DNA from: Tistrella mobilis
Lineage (GTDB): Bacteria; Pseudomonadota; Alphaproteobacteria; Tistrellales; Tistrellaceae
NCBI RefSeq assembly: GCF_039634785.1
Contig: NZ_JBBIAB010000006.1
Coordinates: 309,577 to 373,576, forward strand
Reading direction: 5' to 3'
DNA: 64,000 bases
Shown: positions 63,759 through 64,000 of the stretch, in pieces
Position numbering within the stretch: position 1 is the stretch's first letter
Layout: the number at the start of each line of letters is the position of its first letter
Notes under the pieces: model-generated
Told to the model about the DNA's origin: nothing
Seen by the model: the letters and a program-made list of their open reading frames with translations, nothing else
Database searches by the model: none
Made by a program: the position numbers and the translations under genes

Positions 63759-64000
63759 GAGCCCGTCCGGAAGGTTATTGAATCCGGTGAATCCGTTGTG
63801 ATTCTCTGCCGCGCCAGAGGAAACGGGAGCGGACAGAATGTGGACGACGGAAACCCGCCGGGTTTATGAACGGCCTGGCCTGAGATATCCGAGCGACCTG
63901 ACGGATGAAGAATGGTCGCTTGTCGAGCCGCTGATCCCGCCCGCGAAGCGCGGCGGTCGGCAGCGCACGGTCGATGTCCGCGAGGTTCTGAACGGCGTAT
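63759..64000 (+). mobile_element. IS5-family insertion sequence, left end
   Basis: An insertion sequence runs off the window. Its left end is placed at about 63759, where gagcccgtccggaaggtt looks like a terminal inverted repeat, immediately after the nuclease stop codon. The transposase gene starts 79 bp in. Only the 5' part is visible, so the right end, target duplication and intactness cannot be judged. Confidence 0.7.
63838..64000 (+). CDS. IS5-family transposase, N-terminal part
   Basis: First 54 codons of a DDE transposase, cut by the window edge. YPSDLTDEEWSLVEPLIPPA, then KRGGRQRTVDVREVLNGV, is the highly conserved DUF4096 N terminus of IS5/IS1031-type transposases. The ATG has a gggagc site. 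The catalytic DDE residues lie beyond the window. Confidence 0.85.
   Translation, partial: MWTTETRRVYERPGLRYPSDLTDEEWSLVEPLIPPAKRGGRQRTVDVREVLNGV

Overview
The window is a single contiguous piece of a very GC-rich (about 70% by eye) bacterial chromosome. Gene content and order (a complete mur/fts block ending ftsQ-ftsA-ftsZ-lpxC, then bamD-recN-ligA), an FtsZ of about 520 residues with a long linker, a PraR/PhrR-like XRE regulator and an Atu4866-type protein all point to an alphaproteobacterium, most likely in or near the Rhodospirillales (Tistrella- or Azospirillum-like). The exact genus is inference.

Region 1 (1-14443) is the division and cell wall cluster on the + strand: murF (cut by the window edge), mraY, murD, ftsW, murG, murC, murB, ddl, ftsQ, ftsA, ftsZ, lpxC. 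Many junctions overlap by 1-13 bases, so translation is probably coupled. A terminator follows ftsZ, and a perfect 18-bp hairpin separates lpxC from a convergent XRE regulator. After an AT-richer gap come bamD, recN, ligA, a MaoC-like hydratase and a PaaI-like thioesterase (to 21722).

Region 2 (22043-27585) is an unusual oxidative cluster: a Rieske oxygenase alpha subunit, a radical SAM enzyme, a hotdog protein, a PaaA-like ferritin-fold protein and a second diiron protein. It contains three 110-bp tandem hairpin repeats and a perfect 18-bp palindromic operator candidate. I cannot assign its product. Region 3 (27719-33402) is a cecR-ybhGFSR-type efflux operon: TetR regulator, membrane-fusion protein, double ATPase and two ABC-2 permeases. 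A second TetR gene follows behind a 35-bp near-palindrome.

Region 4 (34165-46544) is ordinary accessory metabolism: an enoyl-CoA hydratase/LysR pair, a short-chain dehydrogenase, an Atu4866-like secreted protein, a ZntB-like transporter, a sulfonate/nitrate-type ABC importer, a D-lactate-dehydrogenase-like flavoenzyme, a pentapeptide-repeat protein, a 5'-nucleotidase-like phosphatase, a 55-residue orphan DUF1778-like antitoxin and a PPOX flavoprotein divergent from an AraC regulator.

Region 5 (47495-50753) is the most interesting: an asparagine-synthetase-like lasso cyclase, a 50-codon precursor gene with its own promoter and ribosome binding site, and a sulfotransferase-like gene. The precursor has a WxxPxL leader motif and a T-x-G junction followed by a 16-residue core with Glu at position 8, the signature of a lasso peptide with an 8-residue ring. 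No B protein (leader recognition and protease) lies nearby.

Region 6 (50850-62265) returns to housekeeping: uvrD/pcrA, prmA, aminopeptidase P, a DUF4169 protein, an AsmA-like protein, a second array of the dispersed hairpin repeat, a small conserved protein, a TPR lipoprotein, ispE and tRNA-Gln(TTG). Just after the tRNA the base composition drops sharply, and a probable HNH-type nuclease gene and the start of an IS5-family element follow, suggesting the left edge of an acquired island.
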